Shown in pieces: positions 15,867 through 24,814 of a stretch of DNA of 64,000 nucleotides (position 1 is the first letter of the stretch; each line of letters opens with the position of its first letter). The stretch is from Microlunatus speluncae. Its GTDB lineage: Bacteria > Actinomycetota > Actinomycetes > Propionibacteriales > Propionibacteriaceae. Location of the stretch: positions 1 to 64,000 of the forward strand of contig NZ_VKCZ01000001.1 in NCBI RefSeq assembly GCF_009299835.1. Direction: 5' to 3'. Made by a program: the position numbers and the translations under genes. Under the pieces are notes generated by a model. The model did no database searches. It saw only the letters and a list, made by a program, of their open reading frames with translations, and was not told where the DNA came from.

Positions 15867-17549
15867 TCACTTCTGCCAGCCGATGTCCTGCGGCTTCTGG
15901 ACCCCGAAGATGTCTGCGCCGTAGTTGGCGAGACCCTTCTTGGTCGCGATGATGGTCGGCCCGTTCAGCAGCGGCATGATGCCCCAGGTCTGGGCGAAGA
16001 TCTCGGACTCCAGCTTGTTGCCCGCCTCGATCTGCGCCGTCGGGTCACCGATCTTGGCCACGTCGGCGATCTTCGTGTTGAGCTCCTCGGAGCCCGTGCC
16101 GGACGCGTTCAGCGAGCTCGGCAGGCAGTACACCTGGCAGAAGTACGCGAAACCGTACGGATCGGACGAGGCGAAGCCCATCGCGAACATCCCGAACTGC
16201 TTGCCGGTGAACACCTTGGAGAAGTCGCTCGACGGGTGCTGCTCGAGCTTCAGGTCGACGCCGATCTCCTTCATCATGGCGTTCAGCGCGTTGGCCCGGG
16301 CCTTGATGTTCTCGTCGTCACCCAGCAGCGGGTAGACGATGGTCAGCTTCTTGCCGTCCTTCTCCCGGATGCCGTCGGCGCCGGGCACCCAGCCGGCCTG
16401 ATCGAGCAACTGCCCGGCGGCCGCCTTGTCGTACTTGTAGCCGGCCGCGCTCAGGTTGTCCTGATAGCCCTTCTGGAAGCCGTACAGGTTGAACGAGCCG
16501 CCCGGCTCCTCGGTGTAGTCGAGGCCCTGGAACGCGATGTCGGCGATGATCTTGCGATCGATGCCTTCGAAGATCGCCTTCCGGACGTTCAGGTCGCCCA
16601 GCAGCGGATCCTTGCTGTTCAGCACGACCAGCGACTGCGACGGGGTGGCGCTGCGCCGGATGTCGATGTCGGCCATGCCCTGGACCTGAGCCAGCTTGTC
16701 CTTGGTGCCGACCGCGGTCGCGTCGACCTGGCCGTTCTTGAACGCGTTGATCGCGGCCGAATCCTCGAGCGCCTTGAACACGCGGCTGTCCAGCTTGCCC
16801 GGATCGCCCCACCACTTGTCGTTCCGCTTGAAGCTGATGGTGCCGTTCTGCTGGTCGAACTTGTCGACCGTGTACGGACCGGCGCCGAGCTCCGCGTGCG
16901 GGTTGTTCACGTACCCCTTGTTGTAGAGGTCGAGGTCGACCGCCTTGGGGTGGATCAGCTGGTTGAACAGGCCGTCGACCCAGGCGTAGATGCCGTCGAA
17001 GGTGACCACGGCCTGCTTGTCGTCGGCGCCCTTGGTGACGGACTTGATCCGGGAGTAGCCGTCGGTCGAGCTGACCAGGTACTTCTCGTCCTTGCCGCTG
17101 CTCGTCTTCCAGGCCGCCTCGAAGGACTTCCAGTCGATCGGCGTGCCGTCGTTGTAGGTCGCCTTCGGGTTGATCGTGTAGGTGACGACGGTGTTGCCGT
17201 CCTTCTCCTCCTTCTTCACATCCGTCAGGTAGTCCGGATTCGCGGACCACGTGCCGTCCGGCGTGAAGAGCGCGAGCACCGGGTTGTACCAGCGCCAGAG
17301 ATCAAGGGTGTAACGCGTGCCGTCGGCCTGCCATGTGTTGAACTGCGGCGAGATCTCCGTCGTGGGGGTGGTCAGCGTGCCCCCGTCCTTGACGTTGTCC
17401 CGCGGCTGCTCATTGAACTGCGCCTCGGTGGCGAGCTGGCTCGCGCCTACGGTCGGCTGGTTCGAGGGTGTGCCCCCGCCACCGCAAGCCGCTAGTGAAA
17501 GTGCGACCGCCGCGATGGCGGCGACCGCTGCCTTTCTTCCGATTCCCAT
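15867..17549 (-). CDS. Oligopeptide-type ABC importer substrate-binding lipoprotein (importer 2)
   Basis: A 560-residue class V binding protein. The signal peptide MGIGRKAAVAAIAAVALSLA ends at lipobox Cys22. Landmarks include VVTYTINPKATYNDGTPIDW, ELGAGPYTVDKFD and the C-terminal IATKKGLANYGADIFG. The ATG at 17549 follows AGGAAGGA; an upstream in-frame start adds 57 Arg/Ser-rich residues before the signal peptide and is not credible. A 188-base gap to the upstream ATPase gene contains a TATTCT hexamer, so the lipoprotein may also have its own promoter, as is common for highly expressed binding proteins. It is distantly similar to the importer 1 protein. Confidence 0.9.
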   Translation of the reverse strand: MGIGRKAAVAAIAAVALSLAACGGGGTPSNQPTVGASQLATEAQFNEQPRDNVKDGGTLTTPTTEISPQFNTWQADGTRYTLDLWRWYNPVLALFTPDGTWSANPDYLTDVKKEEKDGNTVVTYTINPKATYNDGTPIDWKSFEAAWKTSSGKDEKYLVSSTDGYSRIKSVTKGADDKQAVVTFDGIYAWVDGLFNQLIHPKAVDLDLYNKGYVNNPHAELGAGPYTVDKFDQQNGTISFKRNDKWWGDPGKLDSRVFKALEDSAAINAFKNGQVDATAVGTKDKLAQVQGMADIDIRRSATPSQSLVVLNSKDPLLGDLNVRKAIFEGIDRKIIADIAFQGLDYTEEPGGSFNLYGFQKGYQDNLSAAGYKYDKAAAGQLLDQAGWVPGADGIREKDGKKLTIVYPLLGDDENIKARANALNAMMKEIGVDLKLEQHPSSDFSKVFTGKQFGMFAMGFASSDPYGFAYFCQVYCLPSSLNASGTGSEELNTKIADVAKIGDPTAQIEAGNKLESEIFAQTWGIMPLLNGPTIIATKKGLANYGADIFGVQKPQDIGWQK

Positions 17550-17737
17550 GGTGATGGTCCTTCCTGTACGCGCAGGCGCGCGGACAAACTTCGCATGATC
17601 GGTCGCTGATCCGGCAGATCCAACCCCCTGGACATGCCGTCGAACAGAATAGGACCGGGTTTGTCGGCGGCTGGAGCGACGCGTCGAATCGTCACCCATC
17701 CGAGACTCCCCCGAACCCATCCGTCACTTTCTTCCCC

Positions 17738-19882
17738 CTACCGGTAGTGGCAGGCATTGGTGTGCTTGCCCTCCACGCCGGTCAACTCAGGTGTCTCCGA
17801 CACACAGCGCAACTGCTGCTGCTCCGGCAACGTCACCCGCAGCTGGCACCGGGTGGCGAACCGGCAGCCGGGGGAGTCGTCGATCGGACTGGGCAGGTCA
17901 CCGCTGAGCAGGATCCGCTCCCGGGTCCGTTCCTTCACCGGATCCGGGACCGGGATCGCCGACAACAGCGCCTGCGTGTACGGATGCTGCGGATTGTCGA
18001 ACACCGCGTCGATGTCGCCGTACTCGACGAACTTGCCGAGGTACATCACGCCCACCCGGTCGGCGATGTGGCGGACCACCGACAGGTCGTGCGCGACGAA
18101 GAGATAGGACAGGCCGAGCTTGACCTTCAGCTCGTCCAGCAGGTTGATCACGCCGGCCTGGATCGACACGTCGAGGGCCGAGACCGGCTCGTCCAGCACC
18201 ACGACCTTGGGATTGGTGGCCAGCGCCCGGGCGATCCCGATCCGCTGCCGCTGACCACCCGAGAAGGCCGCCGGGAACCGGTCGCTGTGCGTCGGGTCCA
18301 GCCCGACCAGCTCCATCAGCTCCCCGACCCGCTCGTTGACGTCCTTGCCGGAGTAGTTCAGCGCCTTCATCGGCTCGGCGATGATGTCGAAGACGGTGAA
18401 CCGCGGATCGAGCGCGCCCATCGGGTCCTGGAACACGATCTGCAGGTCCCGGCGCAGCTTGCGGGTGTCATGGGCCGAGAGTCCGGCCACGCTGGTCCCG
18501 CCGACCCGGAGGTCGCCGTCGGGCTGCTCGGCGAGATTCATGATCTCCAGCAGCGTGGTCGTCTTGCCGCACCCGGATTCGCCGACGATGGCCATCGTCT
18601 CGCCCTCGCGGATGTCGAAGCTGATCCCGTTGACCGCGTACACGTTGCCGATCCGGCGCTTCAGCAGGGCGCCCTTGAGCAACGGGAAGGTCTTGGTCAG
18701 GTTGTCCACGGCCAGCATCGACGGCCGCTCGTCCCGCGGGGTGGCCGTCAGTTCGTTCTCGGGCAGCTCCGGGACCCCGAAGATCGGCTTGCCGTCGATC
18801 ATGCCCTCACGGATCTCGGCCGACCGGATGCAGGCGGCGCGGTGCCGGCCCCACTCGCCGAGCGGCGCCTCGGAGTCGACCAGGCCGAGCGGCGGCACCT
18901 CGCCCAGCTCGGGCTCCGCGTCGCGGCAGGCGTCGATCACGGCCGGGCAGCGGGGCGCGAACGGGCAGCCCGGCGGCAGGTTGATCAACAACGGCGGGTT
19001 GCCCTTGACCGGGACCAGCGGCGTCTTCTGCTTCTCGTCCACCCGCGGGATCGCGGCCAGCAGCCCGATCGAGTACGGCATCCGGGTTTCGTAGAACAGC
19101 TCGTTGACGGGGGCCTGCTCGACCGGCTTGCCCGCATACATGACGATCACGTCGTCGGCGTTGCCGGCGATCACCCCGAGGTCGTGGGTGATCATGATCA
19201 CCGCGGCGCCGGTCTCTTCCTGCGCCACCTCGAGCACGTCCAGGATCTGGGCCTGGATGGTGACGTCGAGCGCGGTGGTCGGCTCGTCGGCGATGATCAG
19301 GTTCGGATCATTGGCCATGGCGATCGCGATCACCACGCGCTGCCGCATGCCGCCGGAGAACTCGTGTGGGAAGGATCGCACCCGGGACTGCGGATTGGGG
19401 ATGCCGACCAGCTTGAGCAGATCGACCGCGCGATCCCAGGCGTCCTTCTTGGACACCTGGTTGTGGGTCGTGATCGCCTCCACCAGCTGGTGCCCGACGG
19501 AATAGACCGGGGTCAGCGAGGACAGCGGATCCTGGAAGATCATCGACATCTCTTTGCCGCGGATCTTCGACATCTGGTTGTCGTTCAGGCTGAGCAGCTC
19601 ACGCCCGTTGAGCTTGACCGAGCCGCCCGGCCGGGCCGAGTCGGCCAGCAGGCCCATGATCGCGAGCGAGGTGACCGACTTGCCCGAGCCGGACTCGCCC
19701 ACGATGCCCAGGGTCTGACCGCGTCGCAGGTCGAACGAGACGCCGCGGACGGCGTCGACCCGGCCGGCCTCGGACGGGAAGCTGACCTTGAGATCGCGGA
19801 CCGCGAGCAGCGGCGCGTTCGGATCGTGGCGGCCCGAGCCGGTCCCGCCGTCGGTGATGATGCCGGTCGACGGAGTCGTCAT
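17738..19882 (-). CDS. Fused double ATP-binding protein of an oligopeptide-type ABC importer (importer 2)
   Basis: A 714-residue OppD-OppF fusion. Walker A motifs GESGSGKSVT (about 60) and GESGCGKTTT (about 415), signatures FSGGMRQR and FSGGQRQR, and Walker B LIIADEPTTAL/VVVLDEPVSAL are all intact, with the family's Cys-containing GCPFAPRCP tail after the first half and GCRFATRCQ after the second. The start ATG overlaps the permease C stop codon by 4 bases (ATGA), so translation is coupled. It closely parallels the importer 1 ATPase in length and motif order. Confidence 0.93.
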   Translation of the reverse strand: MTTPSTGIITDGGTGSGRHDPNAPLLAVRDLKVSFPSEAGRVDAVRGVSFDLRRGQTLGIVGESGSGKSVTSLAIMGLLADSARPGGSVKLNGRELLSLNDNQMSKIRGKEMSMIFQDPLSSLTPVYSVGHQLVEAITTHNQVSKKDAWDRAVDLLKLVGIPNPQSRVRSFPHEFSGGMRQRVVIAIAMANDPNLIIADEPTTALDVTIQAQILDVLEVAQEETGAAVIMITHDLGVIAGNADDVIVMYAGKPVEQAPVNELFYETRMPYSIGLLAAIPRVDEKQKTPLVPVKGNPPLLINLPPGCPFAPRCPAVIDACRDAEPELGEVPPLGLVDSEAPLGEWGRHRAACIRSAEIREGMIDGKPIFGVPELPENELTATPRDERPSMLAVDNLTKTFPLLKGALLKRRIGNVYAVNGISFDIREGETMAIVGESGCGKTTTLLEIMNLAEQPDGDLRVGGTSVAGLSAHDTRKLRRDLQIVFQDPMGALDPRFTVFDIIAEPMKALNYSGKDVNERVGELMELVGLDPTHSDRFPAAFSGGQRQRIGIARALATNPKVVVLDEPVSALDVSIQAGVINLLDELKVKLGLSYLFVAHDLSVVRHIADRVGVMYLGKFVEYGDIDAVFDNPQHPYTQALLSAIPVPDPVKERTRERILLSGDLPSPIDDSPGCRFATRCQLRVTLPEQQQLRCVSETPELTGVEGKHTNACHYR

Positions 19883-20826
19883 GCGTGGCCTCCCGCGGCT
19901 GAGGTCGGGTCGAAGGCGTCGCGGAGGCCGTCGGCCACCAGCGCCATGGACACGGTGAGCAGGGTCAGGGCCGCGGCCGGGAAGTAGAACAGCCACGGCG
20001 CGCTGGAGATCGTGTTGGCGCCGGATCCGATCAGGGCGCCGAGCGAGACGTCCGGCGCCTTGATGCCGAAGCCGAGGAACGAGAGGCTCGTCTCGGTCAG
20101 CACGGCCCCGACCACCCCGAGGGTGAACTGGATGATCAGCAGCGAGCCGATGTTGGGGATGATGTGCCGGATCACGATCCAGAAGCCGCGGACGCCCATG
20201 AAGCGGGCCGCTGAGACGTACTCCCGCTCCCGCAACGACAGGGCCAGGGTCCAGATCACCCGGGCCTGGAAGAACCAGCCGGTGAGCACCAGGATGCCCG
20301 AGACCACGAGCCAGTTGCCGCCGGAGCTGTTGGAGATCATCGCGATCAGCAGGAAGGTCGGCACCACCATCAGGAAGTGGATCACCAGCAGCGCGCCGCG
20401 CTCGTACAGCCCGCCGAAGTAGGCCGCCGAGGCGCCGACGACGGCCGAGATGACGGTCGTCCCGACCGCGACGATCAGGGCGATCAGCAGCGATCGCTGC
20501 AGGCCGTGCACGGTCTGGGCGTACAGATCGTTGCCGCCGGCGTTGGTGCCGAACCAGTGCTCGGCGTCCGGCTCGGCGGTGAGGGCGGTGAAGTCGGGCG
20601 CCAGGTAGTCGTGCTGGGCCAGGAACCCGCCGAAGATCGAGAACAGGATGATCACGATCAAGATCACGATGCCGCCGACCGCCGGCTTGTTGCGCAGGAA
20701 CCGGCGGAGGTAGAGCATCCGCCGGGACAGCCGGCGCCGCGGCTGAGCCCCCTGGAGCAGCTCGGCGGTCGGATCATGATCGGGATCGCCCGACTGACCC
20801 GGAACGTTCATCACTTCGGTCGACAT
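19879..20826 (-). CDS. ABC importer permease, OppC/DppC type (importer 2)
   Basis: A 315-residue membrane protein with the OppC N-terminal segment (RRFLRNKPAVGGIVILIVIILFSI), several membrane spans and the EAA loop (EYVSAARFMGVRGFWIVIRHIIPN). The cytoplasmic N-terminus includes DPDHDP, encoded by GAT/CAT codons that create a TGATC motif. It begins 2 bases after permease B ends. It is clearly related to the importer 1 permease C. Confidence 0.92.
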   Translation of the reverse strand: MSTEVMNVPGQSGDPDHDPTAELLQGAQPRRRLSRRMLYLRRFLRNKPAVGGIVILIVIILFSIFGGFLAQHDYLAPDFTALTAEPDAEHWFGTNAGGNDLYAQTVHGLQRSLLIALIVAVGTTVISAVVGASAAYFGGLYERGALLVIHFLMVVPTFLLIAMISNSSGGNWLVVSGILVLTGWFFQARVIWTLALSLREREYVSAARFMGVRGFWIVIRHIIPNIGSLLIIQFTLGVVGAVLTETSLSFLGFGIKAPDVSLGALIGSGANTISSAPWLFYFPAAALTLLTVSMALVADGLRDAFDPTSAAGGHA

Positions 20827-20828
20827 GA

Positions 20829-21812
20829 TCAGCTCACCCGCACTCTCGGATCCAGGACCACGATGGTCAGGTCGGACAGGATGGCCCCGATCGCCGTCAT
20901 CAGGGCACCGAAGGCGGCCGTGGCCACCACCCCGTGCACGTCGTTGGTGGCGATCGTCTTGATGAAGTAGCGGCCCATGCCTTCCCAGGCGAAGATCGTC
21001 TCGGTCAGGATGGCACCGGTGAAGAGGGCCGGGATCGAGAACGCGACCTGGGTCGCGACCGGGATCAGCGAGGTGCGCAGCGCGTGCCGGCGGACCGCCT
21101 GGGCCTTGGTCAGCCCCTTGGCCCGCGCCGTCCGGACGTAGTCGGCGCTGATGTTGTCCAGCAGCAGGGACCGTTGCAGGAAGTGGGTGCCGGCATAGGT
21201 GGTCAGCACCAGCACGATGGTCGGCAGGATCAGGTGCTGGGCCTTGTCGACGATGATCGGGCCGATGCCGGAGACGCCGTCGTTCTGGGCGCCGACCACG
21301 TAGAAGATCGTTCGGCCGACCGACTGGTTGAACTGGATCGCCAGCAGCACCACGCCGAGCGCGGCGACGACCACCGGGATGTTCAGGGTGATGATCGAGA
21401 GGCCCTGACCGACCCGGTCGGCCAGCTTGTACTGCCGGGAGGCGGTGTAGACGCCCAAGGCGATGCCCAGGGCGGTCGCGATGATCACGCCGGTGAAGAC
21501 CAGCTGGGCGCTGATCCAGACCCGGAACTCGATCTGCTGGTTGACCGATTCACCGACCGGGCTCATGCCCCAGTCCCACCGGGTGACGATGCCGGTGATC
21601 CAGCCCCACCACCGCTCGACGACGTTGATCTTGTCGTTGAGGTTGTACTGGTTCAGCAGCCCGTCGACCGTGTGCTCCGGCACCGGTGGCTGCCGGCCCA
21701 CGTAGTTGGATCGTGGATGCAGATAGAAGTTGGCCAGGAAATAGGTGATGTTCGTGGCGACGATGATCATCAGCAGCCAGCCCGCAAGACGCCTAACCAG
21801 ATATCTGATCAC
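20829..21812 (-). CDS. ABC importer permease, OppB/DppB type (importer 2)
   Basis: A 327-residue membrane protein and the first gene of its operon. It starts with GTG (IRYLVRRLAGWLLMIIVATNITYF follows), 9 bases after GGAGG, and ends with the OppB EAA region (YVRTARAKGLTKAQAVRRHALR) and DPRVRVS. Together with permease C it forms the membrane channel of importer 2. The 200 bases upstream are the likely promoter region. Confidence 0.92.
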   Translation of the reverse strand: MIRYLVRRLAGWLLMIIVATNITYFLANFYLHPRSNYVGRQPPVPEHTVDGLLNQYNLNDKINVVERWWGWITGIVTRWDWGMSPVGESVNQQIEFRVWISAQLVFTGVIIATALGIALGVYTASRQYKLADRVGQGLSIITLNIPVVVAALGVVLLAIQFNQSVGRTIFYVVGAQNDGVSGIGPIIVDKAQHLILPTIVLVLTTYAGTHFLQRSLLLDNISADYVRTARAKGLTKAQAVRRHALRTSLIPVATQVAFSIPALFTGAILTETIFAWEGMGRYFIKTIATNDVHGVVATAAFGALMTAIGAILSDLTIVVLDPRVRVS

Positions 21813-22012
21813 CGATGAAGTCCTCCATGCTGTGCCGGTCCGGCGAACGGATTCACGTGCCAGGACCTTAGTGGGTCGCGGGCCCGGAACGCGACGGGTC
21901 GGCGCCCGGCACCGGACGACAATTTCCGGGCAGGCGTCGACGACTCGATCACGTTCAGCAAGGGTGTCCTCCCCAGGGCACCGGGAGCGTCGGCGGTCAC
22001 CGCAGCTCCCAC
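21813..22012 (-). promoter_or_regulatory. Upstream region of importer 2 operon
   Basis: No gene is visible between the importer 2 operon and the PMT gene. A TAAGGT hexamer on the minus strand near 21868 could serve as a -10 about 50-60 bases before the first start codon. No clear operator palindrome was found in this part. Confidence 0.35.
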
Positions 22013-22078
22013 TTGCGAGACTCTAAACCCGATGCGCCGATTTCGCCGCATCTCCCCCGCGTTGTCACCTTCTCGCAA
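22013..22078 (-). terminator. Nested hairpin downstream of the PMT gene
   Basis: Outer arms TTGCGAGA (22013-22020) and TCTCGCAA (22071-22078) enclose a second inverted repeat GATGCG/CGCATC (22031-22036, 22047-22052). It lies 57 bases past the stop of the PMT gene and before the importer 2 promoter, so termination is the simplest role; a regulator site is the alternative. Confidence 0.5.
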
Positions 22079-22134
22079 CAGGACTTGTGCCCGGGACGCA
22101 GGTTGAACGTTATCGGGCCGTTATCAGGAGCGTC

Positions 22135-23853
22135 CTAGATCCAGCCGCGGATCCACATCCGCGCCTGCCACTGCTGATAGGTCAGCACGGCGTCGGTGAG
22201 GATCGGGTAGATGAAGGCGAAGTTGGCGCCGACCAGGGCGACGAACGCGCCGATCGCGATCGCCGCCAGCGCCCGGCGGTCCAGCGGGAGCTGACCGGCC
22301 GAGAGCACGTCGAACCGGGCCCGGGCCGGCTCACCGCGGGCGTGCGCCGGTCGTCCCCGGGCGGCCCGGGCCGGCCTCGGCGCGGCGACCGCCGGATCGG
22401 GCTCGCGCAGGTCGGAGCCGTCCCCGAGTAATCGGCCCAAAACCAGCGCCACCGCCATCACCGAGAACGGGATGATCGTGATCGCGTAGAACAGGAACTG
22501 CGGCCGGTCCGTGTACTGGAACCAGGGCAGCCAGTTGCTGAGCACCCCGACGACGGGGATGCCGAAGCGCCAGTCCCGGCCGCCGATCCAGAGGATCAGG
22601 GCGGCGACCAGGGCGATCACCGCGGCCCACCACAACGCCGGCGTGCCCAGCCCGGTGATCACCCGGTAACACTTCTCGGCGCCGACCGGGCAGCCGTCGC
22701 TGCCGCCCGGGATGTCCAGCACGGCGTCGATGCCGATCACCCGGGACAGGATCAGCCAGCCCGACGGTTTCGCGTCGTAGGGATGGGTCGCGTCGGCGAT
22801 GCCGTCGCCGGTGTGGAAGTTCAGCATCGCCTGGTTGTACGCGAGCAGGGAGGCCAACGGGTCGCCGAGTAGCCGGACGGACAGCGAATCGGGGTGTTTC
22901 TGACCCCAGTCCCGCAGGTAGCCCTTGCTGCCGGCCAGCCAGCTGGCCCAGGTCGCCACGTAGATGATCACGCTCAGCACGACCAGGGAGACGAAGGCCG
23001 GGACGCCGTCCCGGATGATCGCCCAGCTGGATCGCACCCCGGCGCCGGCGACCCGGCGGGCGCCGACATCCCAGGCCAGCGACAACAGGGCGAACGCGGC
23101 CAGCGGATAGAGCGCGTTCCACTTGGTGCCGATCGCCAGCCCGAAGCAGATGCCGGCCGCGATCCGCCACGGCCTGATCCACAGGGCCGGGCCGAACTGT
23201 CCGTTCAGATCGGCCAGGCCGCGACCGACCAGATGGTCGGCCAGTCGGTTGCGGAACCAGTCCCGGTCGGCGACCAGGCAGGCGATCGCGGCCATGATGA
23301 AGACCGCCAGAAAGATGTCCAGCAAGGCGATCCGGGACATCACGAACGCCAGCCCGTCGAACGCGAGCAGCAGCCCGGCCAGCCCGCCGATCAAGGTCGA
23401 CCGGGAGATCCGGCGGACCAGCCGAATGGTGATCAAGATCAACAGGCTGCCGAAGACGAGCGAGGCGAACCGCCAGCCGAACGCGTTCATCCCGAAGAGC
23501 CACTCGCCGGAGGCGATCAGCCACTTGCCGACCTGCGGGTGCACGATGAACGCCGAACAGTCCTTCGTGCAGGCGTCCATGCCCTGGATCACGGAGTGCA
23601 GGTTGCCGGCGGCGATCGAGTCGTTCGCCGAATCCGGCCAGTTGCGCTCGTACCCCCAGCGGAGCAGCGAGTATGCGTCCTTGGCGTAGTAGGTCTCGTC
23701 GAAAACGATCTTGTTCGGGTAGCCGAGATTGACCACCCGGATGACGAACGCGATCACCGTGATGATCACCGTCATCGCCCAGCCGAAGGCCCGGTCGGTG
23801 GGCATGCCGACCCGCAATCTCTCGACCACACTCACACCGCCGGCTCCGACCAC
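22135..23853 (-). CDS. pmt: Protein O-mannosyltransferase (dolichyl/polyprenyl-phosphate-mannose dependent, PMT family)
   Basis: About 572 residues with many membrane spans. The GT-C landmark is FDETYYAKDAYSLLRWGYE in the first extracytoplasmic loop, where the Asp-Glu pair is catalytic, and the first span is MTVIITVIAFVIRVVNLGYP. It transfers mannose from polyprenyl-phosphate-mannose to Ser/Thr of exported proteins, as the mycobacterial homologue Rv1002c does. Being divergent from rsmI is the same arrangement as in mycobacteria. I place the start at the GTG at 23853, which is 6 nt after a TACTAT hexamer and implies a leaderless transcript; GTGs at 23835 and 23829 are alternatives. Longer frames would run through a palindrome. 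Confidence 0.9.
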   Translation of the reverse strand: MVGAGGVSVVERLRVGMPTDRAFGWAMTVIITVIAFVIRVVNLGYPNKIVFDETYYAKDAYSLLRWGYERNWPDSANDSIAAGNLHSVIQGMDACTKDCSAFIVHPQVGKWLIASGEWLFGMNAFGWRFASLVFGSLLILITIRLVRRISRSTLIGGLAGLLLAFDGLAFVMSRIALLDIFLAVFIMAAIACLVADRDWFRNRLADHLVGRGLADLNGQFGPALWIRPWRIAAGICFGLAIGTKWNALYPLAAFALLSLAWDVGARRVAGAGVRSSWAIIRDGVPAFVSLVVLSVIIYVATWASWLAGSKGYLRDWGQKHPDSLSVRLLGDPLASLLAYNQAMLNFHTGDGIADATHPYDAKPSGWLILSRVIGIDAVLDIPGGSDGCPVGAEKCYRVITGLGTPALWWAAVIALVAALILWIGGRDWRFGIPVVGVLSNWLPWFQYTDRPQFLFYAITIIPFSVMAVALVLGRLLGDGSDLREPDPAVAAPRPARAARGRPAHARGEPARARFDVLSAGQLPLDRRALAAIAIGAFVALVGANFAFIYPILTDAVLTYQQWQARMWIRGWI

Positions 23854-23882
23854 CCGGACATAGTAGTGACCCTCCCTTTCAA

Positions 23883-23936
23883 CCGAGTTGTCAGAATCTG
23901 GTTGGGTCATAGGGCAACTGAGTTCTGACAAGTCGG
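23883..23936. repeat. Dispersed palindrome family A, copy 3 (in a divergent promoter region)
   Basis: CCGAGTTGTCAGAATCT and AGTTCTGACAAGTCGG arms flank a divergent central part. The element sits between the divergent pmt and rsmI starts and supplies part of the rsmI 5' region, ending 3 bases before its GGAGGT site. As with copy 2, the position argues against a pure terminator role. Confidence 0.85.
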
Positions 23937-23944
23937 AGGTAATC

Positions 23945-24814
23945 GTGGGCCGGGTCGTGTTGGTGGGGACGCCGATCGGTGATCCCGGCGACGCGTCGCC
24001 CCGGGTGGGCGAACTGTTGGCCGCCGCCGATGTGATCGCGGCCGAGGACACCCGGCGGCTGCGCCGGTTGCTGGACCGGCTCGGGATCGAGACGTCGGCC
24101 CGGGTGCTGTCCTACTTCGACGGCAACGAGGCTGCGCGGGCCGCGGAGCTGCTGGAACTGCTGCGCGGCGGGGCCACCGTGGCCGTGGTCAGCGACGCGG
24201 GGATGCCGTCGATCTCCGATCCCGGGTTCCGGCTGGTCGCGGCCGCGGTCGAGGAGGGCATCGCGGTGACCGCGGTGCCGGGCCCGTCGGCAGTGCTGAC
24301 CGCGCTGGCGCTGTCCGGGCTGCCGACCGACCGGTTCTGCTTCGAGGGCTTTCTGCCGCGGAAGGCGGGGGAGCGCTCGCGGCGGCTGGCCGAGCTGGCC
24401 GGCGAGCCCCGTACCGCCGTCTTCTTCGAGGCGCCGCACCGGACCGAGGAGACGCTGCGGGCGATGAGCGATCAGTTGGGCGCCGACCGCCGGGCCGTCG
24501 TCTGCCGCGAACTGACCAAGACCTACGAGGAGGTCCGGCGCGGCACCGTGGCCGAGCTGGCCGACTGGGCCGCCGCCGGGGTCCGGGGCGAGGTCACCCT
24601 GGTCGTCGCCGGGGCGCCGGCGAGCCGCGGCGACACCGGCGACGCGGTCGCCGCGGTGCTCGCGTTGGTGTCGGGTGGGGCCAAGCTCAAGCCGGCCGTG
24701 GCCGAGGTCGCGGCCGCGCAGGGGCTGGCCAAGAACGAGTTGTACGCGGCCGTCCTGGCGGCGAGATCGCGGCAGCCGGAAGTGACGACGAAGGAGCCGG
24801 ATGGACGCGCGTGA
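23945..24814 (+). CDS. rsmI: 16S rRNA (cytidine(1402)-2'-O)-methyltransferase
   Basis: A 289-residue SAM-dependent methyltransferase of the tetrapyrrole methylase fold that 2'-O-methylates C1402 in the ribosomal P site. Typical segments are VLVGTPIGDPGDASPR at the N-terminus, AEDTRRLRRLLDRLGI, VVSDAGMPSISDPGFRLV and GLPTDRFCFEGFLPRK. The GTG start is fixed by GGAGGT four bases upstream. It overlaps tatD by 14 bases, so the two are co-transcribed, as in other actinobacteria. Confidence 0.95.
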   Translation: MGRVVLVGTPIGDPGDASPRVGELLAAADVIAAEDTRRLRRLLDRLGIETSARVLSYFDGNEAARAAELLELLRGGATVAVVSDAGMPSISDPGFRLVAAAVEEGIAVTAVPGPSAVLTALALSGLPTDRFCFEGFLPRKAGERSRRLAELAGEPRTAVFFEAPHRTEETLRAMSDQLGADRRAVVCRELTKTYEEVRRGTVAELADWAAAGVRGEVTLVVAGAPASRGDTGDAVAAVLALVSGGAKLKPAVAEVAAAQGLAKNELYAAVLAARSRQPEVTTKEPDGRA

